Shown here in pieces: positions 15,770 through 24,327 of a stretch of DNA of 64,000 nucleotides. Position 1 is the stretch's first letter. Each line of letters starts with the position of its first letter. A program made the translations under genes and the position numbers. Source of the stretch: Xanthobacter sp. YC-JY1 (GTDB lineage Bacteria; Pseudomonadota; Alphaproteobacteria; Rhizobiales; Xanthobacteraceae); NCBI RefSeq assembly GCF_021730305.1, contig NZ_CP032674.1, forward strand, positions 1,349,001 to 1,413,000, read 5' to 3'. Under the pieces are notes generated by a model. It was not told the origin of the DNA. It worked only from the letters and a program-made list of their open reading frames with translations, and did not search any database.

Positions 15770-16405
15770 ATGGCCTATTCAGTCAAGGAAATGTTCCTCA
15801 CCCTTCAGGGGGAGGGGGCGCAGGCGGGGCGTGCTGCCGTCTTCTGCCGGTTCGCGGGGTGCAACCTGTGGTCCGGACGGGAGGAGGATCGCGCCGCCGC
15901 CCAATGCCGTTTCTGCGACACCGATTTCGTCGGCATGGATGGCGAGGGCGGCGGCCGCTTCACCGATGCCACCGCCTTGGCCGAGGCCATCGCCGCCGTA
16001 TGGGGAGAGGCCGGCACCGCGCGCCGCTTTGTCGTCTTCACCGGTGGCGAGCCCTTGCTTCAGCTTGATCCGGCGGCCATCGCGGCGGTGCATGCGCGCG
16101 GCTTCGAGATTGCGGTGGAGACCAACGGAACGGTTGCCGCTCCGGACGGGCTCGACTGGATCTGCGTCAGCCCCAAGGCCGGCACCGAGCTGAAGCAGCG
16201 CGCCGGCCAGGAGCTGAAGCTCGTCTTCCCGCAGGCCGGCCTCGACCCCGCCAGCGTCGCGGGCCTCGCCTTCACCCATTTCTTCCTGCAGCCCATGGAC
16301 GGGCCGGATCGCCGCGCGAACACCGAGGCGGCGGTGGCCTATTGCCTCGCCAACCCGCGCTGGCGCCTGTCCGTCCAGACCCACAAGATGATCGGAATTC
16401 CATGA
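15770..16405 (+). CDS. queE: 7-carboxy-7-deazaguanine synthase QueE
   Basis: A 211-residue radical-SAM enzyme that converts 6-carboxytetrahydropterin to 7-carboxy-7-deazaguanine in queuosine biosynthesis. The 4Fe-4S-binding cysteines are Cys31, Cys46 and Cys49, a CX14CX2C spacing instead of the classical CX3CX2C; the same variant is known from the Burkholderia multivorans enzyme. GEGAQAGRAAVFCRFAGC precedes it, TGGEPLLQLD is the SAM-binding GGEP motif, and VETNGT is also typical. Its stop overlaps the queD start (ATGA). QueC is not in the window. Confidence 0.93.
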   Translation: MAYSVKEMFLTLQGEGAQAGRAAVFCRFAGCNLWSGREEDRAAAQCRFCDTDFVGMDGEGGGRFTDATALAEAIAAVWGEAGTARRFVVFTGGEPLLQLDPAAIAAVHARGFEIAVETNGTVAAPDGLDWICVSPKAGTELKQRAGQELKLVFPQAGLDPASVAGLAFTHFFLQPMDGPDRRANTEAAVAYCLANPRWRLSVQTHKMIGIP

Positions 16406-16797
16406 CCACCCGTGACACCCCGGCGGCGCTGCCCGGCCGCGTGCGGATCACCCAGGGCTTCACGTTCGAGGCCGCGCATTTCCTGCCCAACGTGCCGGAA
16501 ACCCACCGCTGCCGGCGCATGCACGGCCATTCCTATCGCGTGGACCTCGCGCTGGAGGGCCCGGTGGACCCCGTCACCGGCTTCGTGGTGGACTTCTTCG
16601 ACGTCGAGAACGCCTTCGGCCCGCTGCTGAAGCAGCTGGACCATTATTGCCTCAACGACATCGCCGGGCTGGAAAACCCCACCGCCGAGATCATCGCGGC
16701 GTGGATCTGGACGCGCATGAAGCCGCTCCTGCCCACGCTCGCCTCGGTGCGGGTCTATGAGACGCCCATGTCCTATGCGGAATACAGCGAGGGCTGA
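16402..16797 (+). CDS. queD: 6-carboxytetrahydropterin synthase QueD
   Basis: A 131-residue enzyme that makes 6-carboxytetrahydropterin from dihydroneopterin triphosphate, the step before QueE. Zinc ligands are visible as His in FEAAHFLP and the pair in MHGHSYRV; VVDFFDVENAF and LDHYCLND are the conserved core, and NPTAEIIAAWIW and VYETPMSYAEY complete the family signature. The ATG at 16402 overlaps the queE stop by 4 nt, which fixes the start and argues for coupled translation. Confidence 0.92.
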   Translation: MTTRDTPAALPGRVRITQGFTFEAAHFLPNVPETHRCRRMHGHSYRVDLALEGPVDPVTGFVVDFFDVENAFGPLLKQLDHYCLNDIAGLENPTAEIIAAWIWTRMKPLLPTLASVRVYETPMSYAEYSEG

Positions 16798-16804
16798 GCG
16801 GGCC

Positions 16805-17371
16805 TCAGGCCGCTGCATCCCCTGCCTGCGCCTTCTTCACGAAGGTGGCGAAGGCGGCGAGCTGCTTCTTCACGAAGTCCAGCGTGCCCGGATCGGTGAC
16901 GATGCCGTCGGCGATCTTGGTGTGGGCCTGGGCGACCATCACCTCCGGCACGTTCATGACGTGGGCGTTGAGCGCCACCAGCACCTGCCGCAGGTGATAT
17001 TGGGAGCGCCCACCCCCCATGGTGCTGGGCGAGGCGGACATGATGAGGGTGGGCTTGCCGGAGAGCGGCTGCGGCTTCAGGCGCGAGAGCCAGTCGATCG
17101 CGTTCTTGAGGCCGCCCGGAACCGAGTAGTTGTATTCCGGTGTTACGATGACGAGCGCATCCGCCGCCGCGACCTTGGCGCCCATGGCCGTCACCGGGGC
17201 CGGGAAGCCTTCCGCCTCGATGTCCCCATCATAGATGGGGAATTCGGCGATGGAGGGCAGGATTTCCAGCGTCGTCCCCTCCGGTGCGATGCCCGCCAGC
17301 GCGCGGGCCAGCGCGGCATTGAGGGATCCCTTGCGAACGCTGCCGACCAGCACGACCCAGTTCATCGCCAT
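16805..17371 (-). CDS. NADPH-dependent FMN reductase (ChrR-like)
   Basis: A 188-residue flavodoxin-like quinone/chromate reductase. GSVRKGSLNAALARAL is the phosphate loop that binds FMN, TPEYNYSVPGGLKNAIDWLSR is the family hallmark, and MSASPSTMGGGRSQYHLRQVL follows at the usual distance. Family members reduce quinones, azo compounds or metals with two electrons and protect against oxidative stress. It converges with queD (7 bp apart) and appears to be a single-gene unit. An internal ATG two codons in (MNWVV) is an equally good start. Confidence 0.88.
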   Translation of the reverse strand: MAMNWVVLVGSVRKGSLNAALARALAGIAPEGTTLEILPSIAEFPIYDGDIEAEGFPAPVTAMGAKVAAADALVIVTPEYNYSVPGGLKNAIDWLSRLKPQPLSGKPTLIMSASPSTMGGGRSQYHLRQVLVALNAHVMNVPEVMVAQAHTKIADGIVTDPGTLDFVKKQLAAFATFVKKAQAGDAAA

Positions 17372-17451
17372 TCTCCGTCAGGCTCCTTCTGCGCGAGCCT
17401 AACCGTATTAATGGCGCAGAACCGAAACGGTTGCGTGAGCTTGGCAGAAAA

Positions 17452-18597
17452 TCAGCCGATGCGGACCATGTGGTTGTCGTATCGCGGCCCGCCGGTGCGC
17501 CGCGCGGTGATGGCGACGCCCTCGGGCGCGGCCTTGACCACGATCACTTCCCCATAACCCGAGGCGGCGACGAACGTGCCCGCCTCCGCTCCCGCCGCAA
17601 GGCCACAGCCATCGGTGAGGGGCACGGCGCCGATATAGCGTCCGTCCGCCTGCCAGACGGCGACCTGGTTGCCGCGCGGGGTGGCGCAGGCGACGAAGCG
17701 GCCGGAGGGATCATAGGCCACCGACCCCACATAACCGCGCAGCGCCCGCCAGGCGTCGTCCGGCGCATCGAAGGGGGTGAGCGCGCCATCGGCGGCGATG
17801 CGGAAGAGGAGGGGGCGGGCCTCGCCGTCCTTCAAGAGGTCCTGCGCTGCCACCACCGTGCCGCCATGGCCGTCGCGGGCGAGGTGGCGGAGCGACAGGC
17901 TGGCGAGGTCCGGAGAAAGCCGCCCCTCGCCGCGCACGGCGCCGGTGGCGGGGTCCACGAGGGTGATGCCGGAGCCCGTCACCTCGGCGTCGCGCGCCTC
18001 CGGCGTGTTGGGCTCAATGCCGCCATTGGCGATGACCAGGGCGGCGCCCGAGCGCATCAGATCGTGCGGGCCATCGCCGCCGCTCCCCCATTCGTCACGG
18101 ATGGCGAAGCCGCCGTCCACCGCCCGCACGGCCACGACGCCCCGGCCCATGACGCGCACGCCATCGGCGGGGCGTTCGATCTCGTTGGTCAGGAACAGCC
18201 GGCCGTCCGCGGTGAAGCGGCCATGGCCGGAGAAGACGCGGCCCTCTCCCGGTCCAAAGCTTGCAACCACGCCGCCCTTACGCCGGTCGAACACCAAAGC
18301 GATCCGCCCCGGCCGCCGCCCCACCGCCACCGCGAGCGGCCCCACGGGGCTCGCCTCGATGCCGTGCAGGCGGGCCTCGGAGGGGGCCTCCGGTGTGGCC
18401 GCGAAGCTGGTGTCGATTCCGACGGCGGCAAACCCTTCGCCCACGCCCGCCGTCGCCAGCCAGCCCTCATCCAGCTCGGCGGCGCGCAGGCCGCCCGGCA
18501 AGGCGGCGGCGGCGAGGAGCGCGGCGCCGCCAAGGAGTAGGCCGCGCCGGCCGATGAGCGGAGCGTGGTCGAGGCGCGCGCGCATGTCAGTCGCCAT
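17452..18597 (-). CDS. DUF1513 protein, exported beta-propeller-like component of the iron operon
   Basis: A 381-residue protein with a twin-arginine-like signal (GRRGLLLGGAALLAAAALPGG). The body has the repeated strand patterns of a propeller-like fold (DRKGGVVASF-type blades, VWQADGRYIGAVPLTDGCG). DUF1513 proteins are found almost only at the end of imelysin/DUF1111 iron-regulated operons, which is the case here. Function is not established; a periplasmic role in iron handling is inferred from context. Start choice is uncertain among ATGs at 18612, 18597 and 18585; 18597 lies 4 bp after the stop of the upstream gene. Confidence 0.8.
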   Translation of the reverse strand: MATDMRARLDHAPLIGRRGLLLGGAALLAAAALPGGLRAAELDEGWLATAGVGEGFAAVGIDTSFAATPEAPSEARLHGIEASPVGPLAVAVGRRPGRIALVFDRRKGGVVASFGPGEGRVFSGHGRFTADGRLFLTNEIERPADGVRVMGRGVVAVRAVDGGFAIRDEWGSGGDGPHDLMRSGAALVIANGGIEPNTPEARDAEVTGSGITLVDPATGAVRGEGRLSPDLASLSLRHLARDGHGGTVVAAQDLLKDGEARPLLFRIAADGALTPFDAPDDAWRALRGYVGSVAYDPSGRFVACATPRGNQVAVWQADGRYIGAVPLTDGCGLAAGAEAGTFVAASGYGEVIVVKAAPEGVAITARRTGGPRYDNHMVRIG

Positions 18598-18601
18598 CGC
18601 C

Positions 18602-19693
18602 TCAGTCGCCATCGAGGGCGTTGAAGCCCAGCGAGATGCCGAAATAGGAGGCGATGGGTTTGTAGACAGCGAGTTGTGCCGCCTTGAAGGTCTTGATGGT
18701 GGCCTGAATGCCCTGAGCGCCCGACGCGGTGGAGGCCGCCGCGCCGATGTCGGCGGGTAGCTTGTCGGCGGCGGCATCGGCGGCGGTGGCGGCCTTGGTG
18801 ACCACATATTGCGGCCGGCTCGGCATCTGCGCCCCCACGGCGACGAGGAGCGCGTCGGCGCTGCGGATCATGTTGGCGGCGACGCGGCCGGAGCGGCCGG
18901 AGCGCCAGCTGTCGGCGACCATCGGCTTGGCATCGGCGGGGCTGGCGCCGAGCACGGGCAGCAGCTTGGTGTCGGTCACGCGCTGGTAAGCGCCGGAGAG
19001 GTCGGTGAGGATCATGCCGGGCAGGGCGCCCACATCCGGGAACAGGGCCGGATCGCCCTTGCCGGAGACGATGGCGCCGAGCACGCCGGAGGACTTGTCG
19101 CCCCAGGAGGTGCGGATTTCCCCCGTGATGGTGGCGAGGTTGTTGGCGATGGCGGTGCCGAGTGCGCAGCGCCGCGCGGCCTCGGGGCCGGCGACCAGCG
19201 CCTCGGCCGCGCCCTCCTCATAGAGCAGCCGCTCCAGCGCCGGCAGGCCCTGCACCGCCGCGCTCGACTGGGCAAAGCGCTCGGGCGCGAGGCGGGTAGG
19301 ATCGCTGTCGGCGATGATCTCGGACAGCCCACGGCTGATGCCGTTGCGCCGGTCCGGGAAGAAGGAGATGCGGTCGGCCCGGAGCGATAGGGTGATGGGG
19401 CCGAAGGTGACGAACTCCACCGCGTTCCACGCATCCGCGGCCTTGCCGTAGGCCTCCTTGAGCGGCGCGACGCCGGCAGCCGAGGGGGCGGGGCAGAAGG
19501 TGGCCCAGGCCTTCGCTTGCGCGGTGGTGGCGGCGGCCAGCGCGTCGTAGCGCGGCAGCAGCCAGCCCTCGATGAGCGGCACGGGATCGAGCTTCGGATC
19601 AGCCGCGGCGGCGGGGCCTGTCCCAAAGGCGAGCGCGGCGGCGAGGGCCGCGCCGGCAAGGCGGAAGGAAGAACGGCGCGTGGCTTCGATCAT
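18602..19693 (-). CDS. Imelysin-family periplasmic protein (second copy)
   Basis: A 363-residue protein with a cleavable signal (SSFRLAGAALAAALAFGTGPAAAAD). The mature part is helical and carries the imelysin/peptidase M75 pattern: an N-terminal half with AWNAVEFVTFGPI and a GLPALERLLYEE segment at the position of the family GxHxxE motif, where His is replaced by Pro-Ala. EfeO and imelysins bind iron or act in iron uptake. It lies between the di-heme protein and DUF1513 genes. The start at 19693 gives a clean signal peptide; an ATG 9 codons upstream does not. Confidence 0.82.
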   Translation of the reverse strand: MIEATRRSSFRLAGAALAAALAFGTGPAAAADPKLDPVPLIEGWLLPRYDALAAATTAQAKAWATFCPAPSAAGVAPLKEAYGKAADAWNAVEFVTFGPITLSLRADRISFFPDRRNGISRGLSEIIADSDPTRLAPERFAQSSAAVQGLPALERLLYEEGAAEALVAGPEAARRCALGTAIANNLATITGEIRTSWGDKSSGVLGAIVSGKGDPALFPDVGALPGMILTDLSGAYQRVTDTKLLPVLGASPADAKPMVADSWRSGRSGRVAANMIRSADALLVAVGAQMPSRPQYVVTKAATAADAAADKLPADIGAAASTASGAQGIQATIKTFKAAQLAVYKPIASYFGISLGFNALDGD

Positions 19694-19741
19694 GACGTCG
19701 ATCCGCAATATCAGGTCCACACCGGCAGGAGCCGGCCAAAA

Positions 19742-20995
19742 TCACAAGGAAGAAACGTACCGCACCAGCGCCGCCCTGTCCTTGGGCGGGAGCGCGCCGA
19801 AGCGCCGCTGCGCCGTCGCCGCCTCGCCGCCATGCCAGGCAATCGCCTCCTCCACCGTGCGTGCGCGGCCATCGTGCAGCAGGCCGGTGTTCGCCGCGAG
19901 CGCATCGGAGAGGCCGGCAAGCGGCGCGGTGCGCCATTGCGAGGCGCCGACGCCCGGCTCCGGCATGGTATCGCCGAGGTCCGGCCCCATCTCGTGCAGC
20001 AGCAAATCGGTATACATGCGCGCCGCTCCGCCGCCCGCGGTGGGCAGAGACGGCCGGTGGCATTGCGCGCAGCCGGTGGAGGTAAACAGCGCCGCTCCGC
20101 GCTTGGCCTCGGCCTTGGGCAGGTCTTCCGGCTCGGGCTGGGGCAGGGAGGCCACATAGGCGACCACCCGGTCGAGGACCGCCGAGCCGATTTCCAGTTC
20201 GTCGTCCGCATCCCCGGAGGTGGCGTTGGCATTGCCGTGGAGGGCCTGCCGGCAGGCGGTCTGGGTGGGGGTGCAATCGCCCCACGGCTCGGGATGGAAG
20301 CGGTTGGAGAGGCCGAGATCGAGGAAGAAGGCTTCCGCCGACTGCCGCGCCAGATCGGGCTGCGACGCCTTCCAGCCGAAGCGGCCGATGGCGGTGCTGC
20401 CATCGGCGAGGGTGATGCGCCGCGCCATGCCATTCACGCCGTCGGTGCCCTTCGCCTGCTCCCGCTCCACCGCGAGGATGGCGGCATCGGGCACGGCGGA
20501 CAGCGCGCCGCGGCCCTTGAGGTCCGGCCCCACGCGCAGGGATAGGCCGCTCGCGGGATCGAGCGGGCCATAGCCCAGCGCCTCCGGGTGCGGCTTGCGG
20601 GCGATGCGCCCGTCCGGCAGCGGCGTGTCGGTGACGCCGATCATGCCCTCGCCCGGAATGCCGGGGACCGCATCGATCTGGAAGCGCCGGCCATAGACGG
20701 GATCGCCGGTGCCGTCCGGCCGTCCGATCATCAGCACGAAGCCGCGCTCCGCCGTGCCGTTCTCCAGACGCGCCGGGGCGCGGCGGTCGGCGGGATGGCA
20801 GGTGGCGCAGGATCTGGCATCGAACAGCGGGCCGAGGCCGTCATCGCCCCGGGTGGAGGCGGGGGCGGGCACCCAGGGGCGCTTGAACAGTGCCTTGCCG
20901 ATGGCGAGGTCCAGCTTGTCCAGGGTTTCGGCGGCGGCGGGCGCCGCGGAGAGGGCGGCGAGCAGCGCGAGGAGAAGACGCACGCGCACGCTCAC
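19742..20995 (-). CDS. Di-heme c-type cytochrome, DUF1111 family
   Basis: A 417-residue exported protein with signal peptide and two heme c sites: Cys63-x2-Cys66-His67 (CATCH) and Cys309-x2-Cys312-His313 (CAQCH). It belongs to the DUF1111/di-heme oxidoreductase family, distantly like cytochrome c peroxidases, and regularly sits beside imelysins in iron-regulated operons. It may accept or donate electrons during iron oxidation or reduction in the periplasm. Its GTG start overlaps the multicopper oxidase stop (GTGA), so their synthesis is coupled. Confidence 0.87.
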   Translation of the reverse strand: MSVRVRLLLALLAALSAAPAAAETLDKLDLAIGKALFKRPWVPAPASTRGDDGLGPLFDARSCATCHPADRRAPARLENGTAERGFVLMIGRPDGTGDPVYGRRFQIDAVPGIPGEGMIGVTDTPLPDGRIARKPHPEALGYGPLDPASGLSLRVGPDLKGRGALSAVPDAAILAVEREQAKGTDGVNGMARRITLADGSTAIGRFGWKASQPDLARQSAEAFFLDLGLSNRFHPEPWGDCTPTQTACRQALHGNANATSGDADDELEIGSAVLDRVVAYVASLPQPEPEDLPKAEAKRGAALFTSTGCAQCHRPSLPTAGGGAARMYTDLLLHEMGPDLGDTMPEPGVGASQWRTAPLAGLSDALAANTGLLHDGRARTVEEAIAWHGGEAATAQRRFGALPPKDRAALVRYVSSL

Positions 20996-22479
20996 ACCAC
21001 CCTGATCCAGCCCATGAGGCCGGAATCCATGTGCTCCAGGATGTGGCAGTGGAACACCCAGTCGCCGCTGGCGGCGCGGAAGGCGATCTCCACCGTCTCG
21101 TTGGGCTCGGTCATGACCGTATCGGCGAGATAGGGCGGGATGTCCTTCTTCTTGGAGGAGGACAGCACGCGGAACACATGCCCGTGCAGGTGCATGGGGT
21201 GGACGTGCTTGGTGACGTTGGTGATGGAGACGACGTAGCTCGCCCCGTCCTTCAGCGTCGCCAGCGGCGGCGGCAGGCGCAGGTCCGCGCCGGCGCCCCA
21301 GGAATTGCGGTTGATGGCCCAGAAGGTCTTGCTGCCGACGCAGGCGGAGGCGATGAGGGCCTTGGCCAGCGGATCCTCAGGCGGCAGAGGGTCGCCGCTC
21401 ACGATGGGGCCGGCGGCGGTCTGCACGAGATAGTCGATGCGGCTTGCGCGCTTCAGGTCCGGCAGCGGCACCCTGGCGGGGGGCAGCGCCTTGGGGCGGA
21501 AGGCGGTCTTCTTGCGGCCCGGCTTGTTCCCAGGAGCGTCGACGCCGACCAGCGTGGTAAGCAGATAGGGCTCTGCGGTGCGGTAATCGTAGACCTTCAC
21601 CTCTTCGCCGGGGCCGGGCATGCGCACATGCACGTCGATCCGCATGGCCGGACCCATGCGCCAGATCTCGTTCGGCAGCTTGGAGAGCGGCAGCGGTGTC
21701 AGGGCCTGCCCGTCGATGGCGATGATAGCCGCGTCTTCCGTCTCGCAGCCGAAATCGATGGTGCGGGTGGAATCGGCGACGATCACCCGCAGCCGCACGT
21801 CGCCATAGGCCGGCGCCTCGACGCGGGGCGGCACGATGGAGCCGTTGGTGGCGCGCACCGTGCCGAAGGTGCCGGCGGTGGAGGCGCCCTCATCGGTGAA
21901 CATCTCCAGCCAGCGGCCGTCCTTCTCGTCGAGCCGCCAGTCCTTCACCACGATGAAGTGCTCGGCGTCGAAGCCCAGCTTCGCCTCGGCGGGATCATCC
22001 ACCACGAGCAGGCCGACGAGGCCACGGCCCACCTGGCCCGTCTCGTCGCAATGGGGATGGAAGAAATAGAAGCCCGGATCGGGCAAGGGCACGTTGTAGG
22101 TGAAGGTGCTGCCCGCCGGGATCGGCGCCTGGGTGAGGGGCGAGACGCCATCCGAGAGATAGGGCACGCGCACGCCGTGCCAGTGGACGGTGGTGAGATC
22201 CGGCAGGCGGTTCTCGAAATCCACCATCAGCCGCGTGCCCACCGGCGCGCGCAGGGTGAGGAAGGGCGTGCCATTATAGGCGCAGAAGCCCTTCGTCACC
22301 GGCTTGCCCGGCCCGAGCAGCGGCATTTCCATTTCCGCCGCCGAGAGGGCGAGCCGGCGCACCGGCGCGCTCTTGGGCAGGGTGTCCACGGAGGCCGGCA
22401 CGCGGCCGAGGGCGGAGGGGGCGAACCCCACCGCCCCCGCAGCCGCTGCGCCGGCCAGCAGCGCCCGACGCGAGATCAT
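20992..22479 (-). CDS. Periplasmic multicopper oxidase, candidate ferroxidase
   Basis: A 495-residue three-domain multicopper oxidase with a Tat-type signal (MISRRALLAGAAAAGAVGFA). Copper ligands are visible as His99-Trp-His101-Gly, His141-Pro-His143, HVHPMHLHGH near the C-terminus, and HCHILEHMDSGLM at the end, with the Cys of HCH as type-1 ligand. Residues 50-75 lack the extended Met-rich insert of CueO. In this operon, opposite an Ftr1 permease gene, oxidation of Fe(II) before transport is the most likely role, as in the fungal Fet3/Ftr1 pair. Laccase or copper-detoxification activity cannot be excluded. Confidence 0.88.
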   Translation of the reverse strand: MISRRALLAGAAAAGAVGFAPSALGRVPASVDTLPKSAPVRRLALSAAEMEMPLLGPGKPVTKGFCAYNGTPFLTLRAPVGTRLMVDFENRLPDLTTVHWHGVRVPYLSDGVSPLTQAPIPAGSTFTYNVPLPDPGFYFFHPHCDETGQVGRGLVGLLVVDDPAEAKLGFDAEHFIVVKDWRLDEKDGRWLEMFTDEGASTAGTFGTVRATNGSIVPPRVEAPAYGDVRLRVIVADSTRTIDFGCETEDAAIIAIDGQALTPLPLSKLPNEIWRMGPAMRIDVHVRMPGPGEEVKVYDYRTAEPYLLTTLVGVDAPGNKPGRKKTAFRPKALPPARVPLPDLKRASRIDYLVQTAAGPIVSGDPLPPEDPLAKALIASACVGSKTFWAINRNSWGAGADLRLPPPLATLKDGASYVVSITNVTKHVHPMHLHGHVFRVLSSSKKKDIPPYLADTVMTEPNETVEIAFRAASGDWVFHCHILEHMDSGLMGWIRVV

Positions 22480-22503
22480 CGCGTCCGTCCCATCGTCATG
22501 GTC

Positions 22504-23778
22504 TCACTTCTTCTTCACGGTCTTCGGGTCGTCGAGGCTCTTGGAGCCTTCCATCTTGATCTGGAGCTTGAGGGCCGCGACGCCGCGCTCGATGGCGTGG
22601 GCCTGGGCCACGAGGGCGTCCACGCCGTCCTGGATCAGCTTGGCGCCCTTGGTGTTCCCCTCTTCCAGCATCTTGTCGTAGGTGATCTCGCCGGAATCCG
22701 CCACGTCCTTCAGGGCCTTCAGGGCGGCCAGCGCGGCGTCGGACTTGGCGTCGATCTCGTCGGCGATCTTCGGGTCGACGGCGCGGATGAGGTCGGCGAC
22801 CGAGGGGCCGGTGATCTTGGAGCCGTCCGGCTTCACGAAGGTGCCGTAATAGACGTCGCGGATGCCCACTTCGTCGTAATAGTGCGCGTTCTGGGTGTTG
22901 TTGGAGAAGCAGTCGTGCGCCTCCTCCGGATCATGGAGGATGAGGCCGAGCTTCATGCGCTCGCCGGCAAGCTCGCCGTAGGAGAGGGAGCCGAGGCCGG
23001 TGAAGATGGTGGCAAGGCCGGCCTTGTCGTTCTTCTTGATGAGCGCGGCGCGGGCCTTGCCCTTGGCGCCCCACAGGCCGGTCATCTCGTCGAGATCGGC
23101 CACCAGCGTCTGGGTAGCGACCTTGAGATATTCGCCGCGGCGGTCGCAATTGCCGTTGGTGCAGTTCTTCAGGTCATAGTCGGTGTAGGGGCGCTGGCCC
23201 TGGCTGGGCGTCGCATTGTGGAGGTTCTGGCCCCACAGCAGGAATTCGATGGCGTGCCAGCCGGAGCCCACGTTCGCCTCGACGCCGCCGGCCGAATTCA
23301 GCTCGTGCAGCAGCTTGGGGGTGATCTTGGTGACGTCCACCGTCTTCTTGCCGATGCGGATGGACTTCGAGGCGATCACGTTGGCGGTGTAGAGCGGGTT
23401 CTCGTCCGACTTCTCGCCGTAGCTCTTCTTGTCCACGTAATCGATGAGGCCTTCGTCGAGCGGCCAGGCGTTCACATTGCCTTCCCACTCGTCGACGATC
23501 TTGTTGCCGAAGCGGAAGGCCTCGGTCTGCTGGTAATAGACGCGGGCCGCCTTCCAGGCATCGCGCGCCTTGCCGAGGCTGTCGGCGCTGGGGGCGGCGA
23601 GGAAGGCGTCGATGGCCTTCTGCATGTCCTTGGCCGTGGCGGCGGACGTGCCGTACATCACCTCGGCGAGGTCGGCATAGTGGACGATCACATCACGCGG
23701 CTTCGGCGCGTCCGCGAGCACGGGGCTCGCGAAGGCTGCGACTGACGCGATGACTGCGCCGAGAAAATGCGCGCGCAT
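22504..23778 (-). CDS. Imelysin-family iron-regulated protein (IrpA-like)
   Basis: A 424-residue protein with a signal peptide (MRAHFLGAVIASVAAFASPVLADA). The imelysin GxHxxE motif is intact as GWHAIEFLLWG, and NGNCDRRGEYL and AHDCFSNNTQNAHYYDEVGIRDVYYG are IrpA-type segments. IrpA-like proteins are periplasmic and iron-regulated. First gene of the five-gene iron operon, with an Irr-like box about 140 bp upstream. The chosen ATG at 23778 has a GAGAGAAGG leader; upstream codons in frame are not signal-like. Confidence 0.9.
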   Translation of the reverse strand: MRAHFLGAVIASVAAFASPVLADAPKPRDVIVHYADLAEVMYGTSAATAKDMQKAIDAFLAAPSADSLGKARDAWKAARVYYQQTEAFRFGNKIVDEWEGNVNAWPLDEGLIDYVDKKSYGEKSDENPLYTANVIASKSIRIGKKTVDVTKITPKLLHELNSAGGVEANVGSGWHAIEFLLWGQNLHNATPSQGQRPYTDYDLKNCTNGNCDRRGEYLKVATQTLVADLDEMTGLWGAKGKARAALIKKNDKAGLATIFTGLGSLSYGELAGERMKLGLILHDPEEAHDCFSNNTQNAHYYDEVGIRDVYYGTFVKPDGSKITGPSVADLIRAVDPKIADEIDAKSDAALAALKALKDVADSGEITYDKMLEEGNTKGAKLIQDGVDALVAQAHAIERGVAALKLQIKMEGSKSLDDPKTVKKK

Positions 23779-23915
23779 CGACCTTCTCTCCTCGAAATTC
23801 GCAAATGGAAGCCGGCGCCCGACAGCCGGGGCCGGGACAACCGGAACCGGGGCCTTTGCCCCGTCGCCGCGGAGAGTATGAGGCGGGCTGGTGGCGGGCA
23901 AGCGCTTGGGAAAAT

Positions 23916-23932
23916 AATGGAATTGTTCCATG
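23916..23932. promoter_or_regulatory. Irr/ICE-like iron box, imelysin side
   Basis: AATGGAATTGTTCCATG is a near-perfect inverted repeat (TGGAA-TTG-TTCCA with an outer A/T pair mismatch). It fits the iron control element bound by Irr in alphaproteobacteria (TTTAGAANNNTTCTAAA-like) in its GAANNNTTC core. It lies 138 bp upstream of the imelysin start and shares GGAATTGTTC with the second box of the same gap (24137-24153). The 549-bp gap 23779-24327 shows no gene. Confidence 0.6.
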
Positions 23933-24136
23933 TCCAGACTGCGGGGCCTCGACTTGTCGCCCCCAAGTCAAAGCGACGCACTCCTTAGTAGAAGACGTAA
24001 CGTCACTTGTATCCGCGGCGCCCCGGGTCTTTTCGTCGCGCGTGGCTGCAAACGCTGAACGTGCGCCGTTTTCGGCCGAGCGCGGGCGCCCTTCAACTAT
24101 AGTCTGATCGGCTTGGATACGGGCCCTCAGCTTTTC

Positions 24137-24153
24137 ATTTGAACAATTCCAAA
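24137..24153. promoter_or_regulatory. Irr/ICE-like iron box, Ftr1 side
   Basis: Read on the minus strand this is TTTGGAATTGTTCAAAT, an inverted repeat around TTG. It matches the Irr iron control element at TTT, GAA, TTC and AA positions. It lies 175 bp upstream of the Ftr1 start codon. Its GGAATTGTTC core is identical to that of the box on the imelysin side. Confidence 0.6.
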
Positions 24154-24327
24154 CCTCTGCCGTTGCGGTGACAGGGCCGGCCCGCGGGTGATAGGGTTTC
24201 GTCATATTCAATTGGTTTTCGTCCCTTCGGCGATCATCACGCCACGGGGCGATGGCCCTGAGGGCAGTGTTTGTGCCCGCTCGTGCGTGCCGGCAGCGGC
24301 CGTCGGGGACAAGAAGGACAGGTCGCG

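Noticed and set aside
20890-23745. Open frame of about 950 codons on the plus strand, opposite the multicopper oxidase and imelysin genes
   Set aside because: His/Gly/Arg-rich translation with no family pattern; the opposite strand has clear exported metalloproteins. It is a high-GC antisense artefact.
24094-24112. Possible RirA or Fur site around ATAGTCTGATCGG
   Set aside because: No TGA-N9-TCA spacing and no dyad; the two Irr-like boxes explain the region better.
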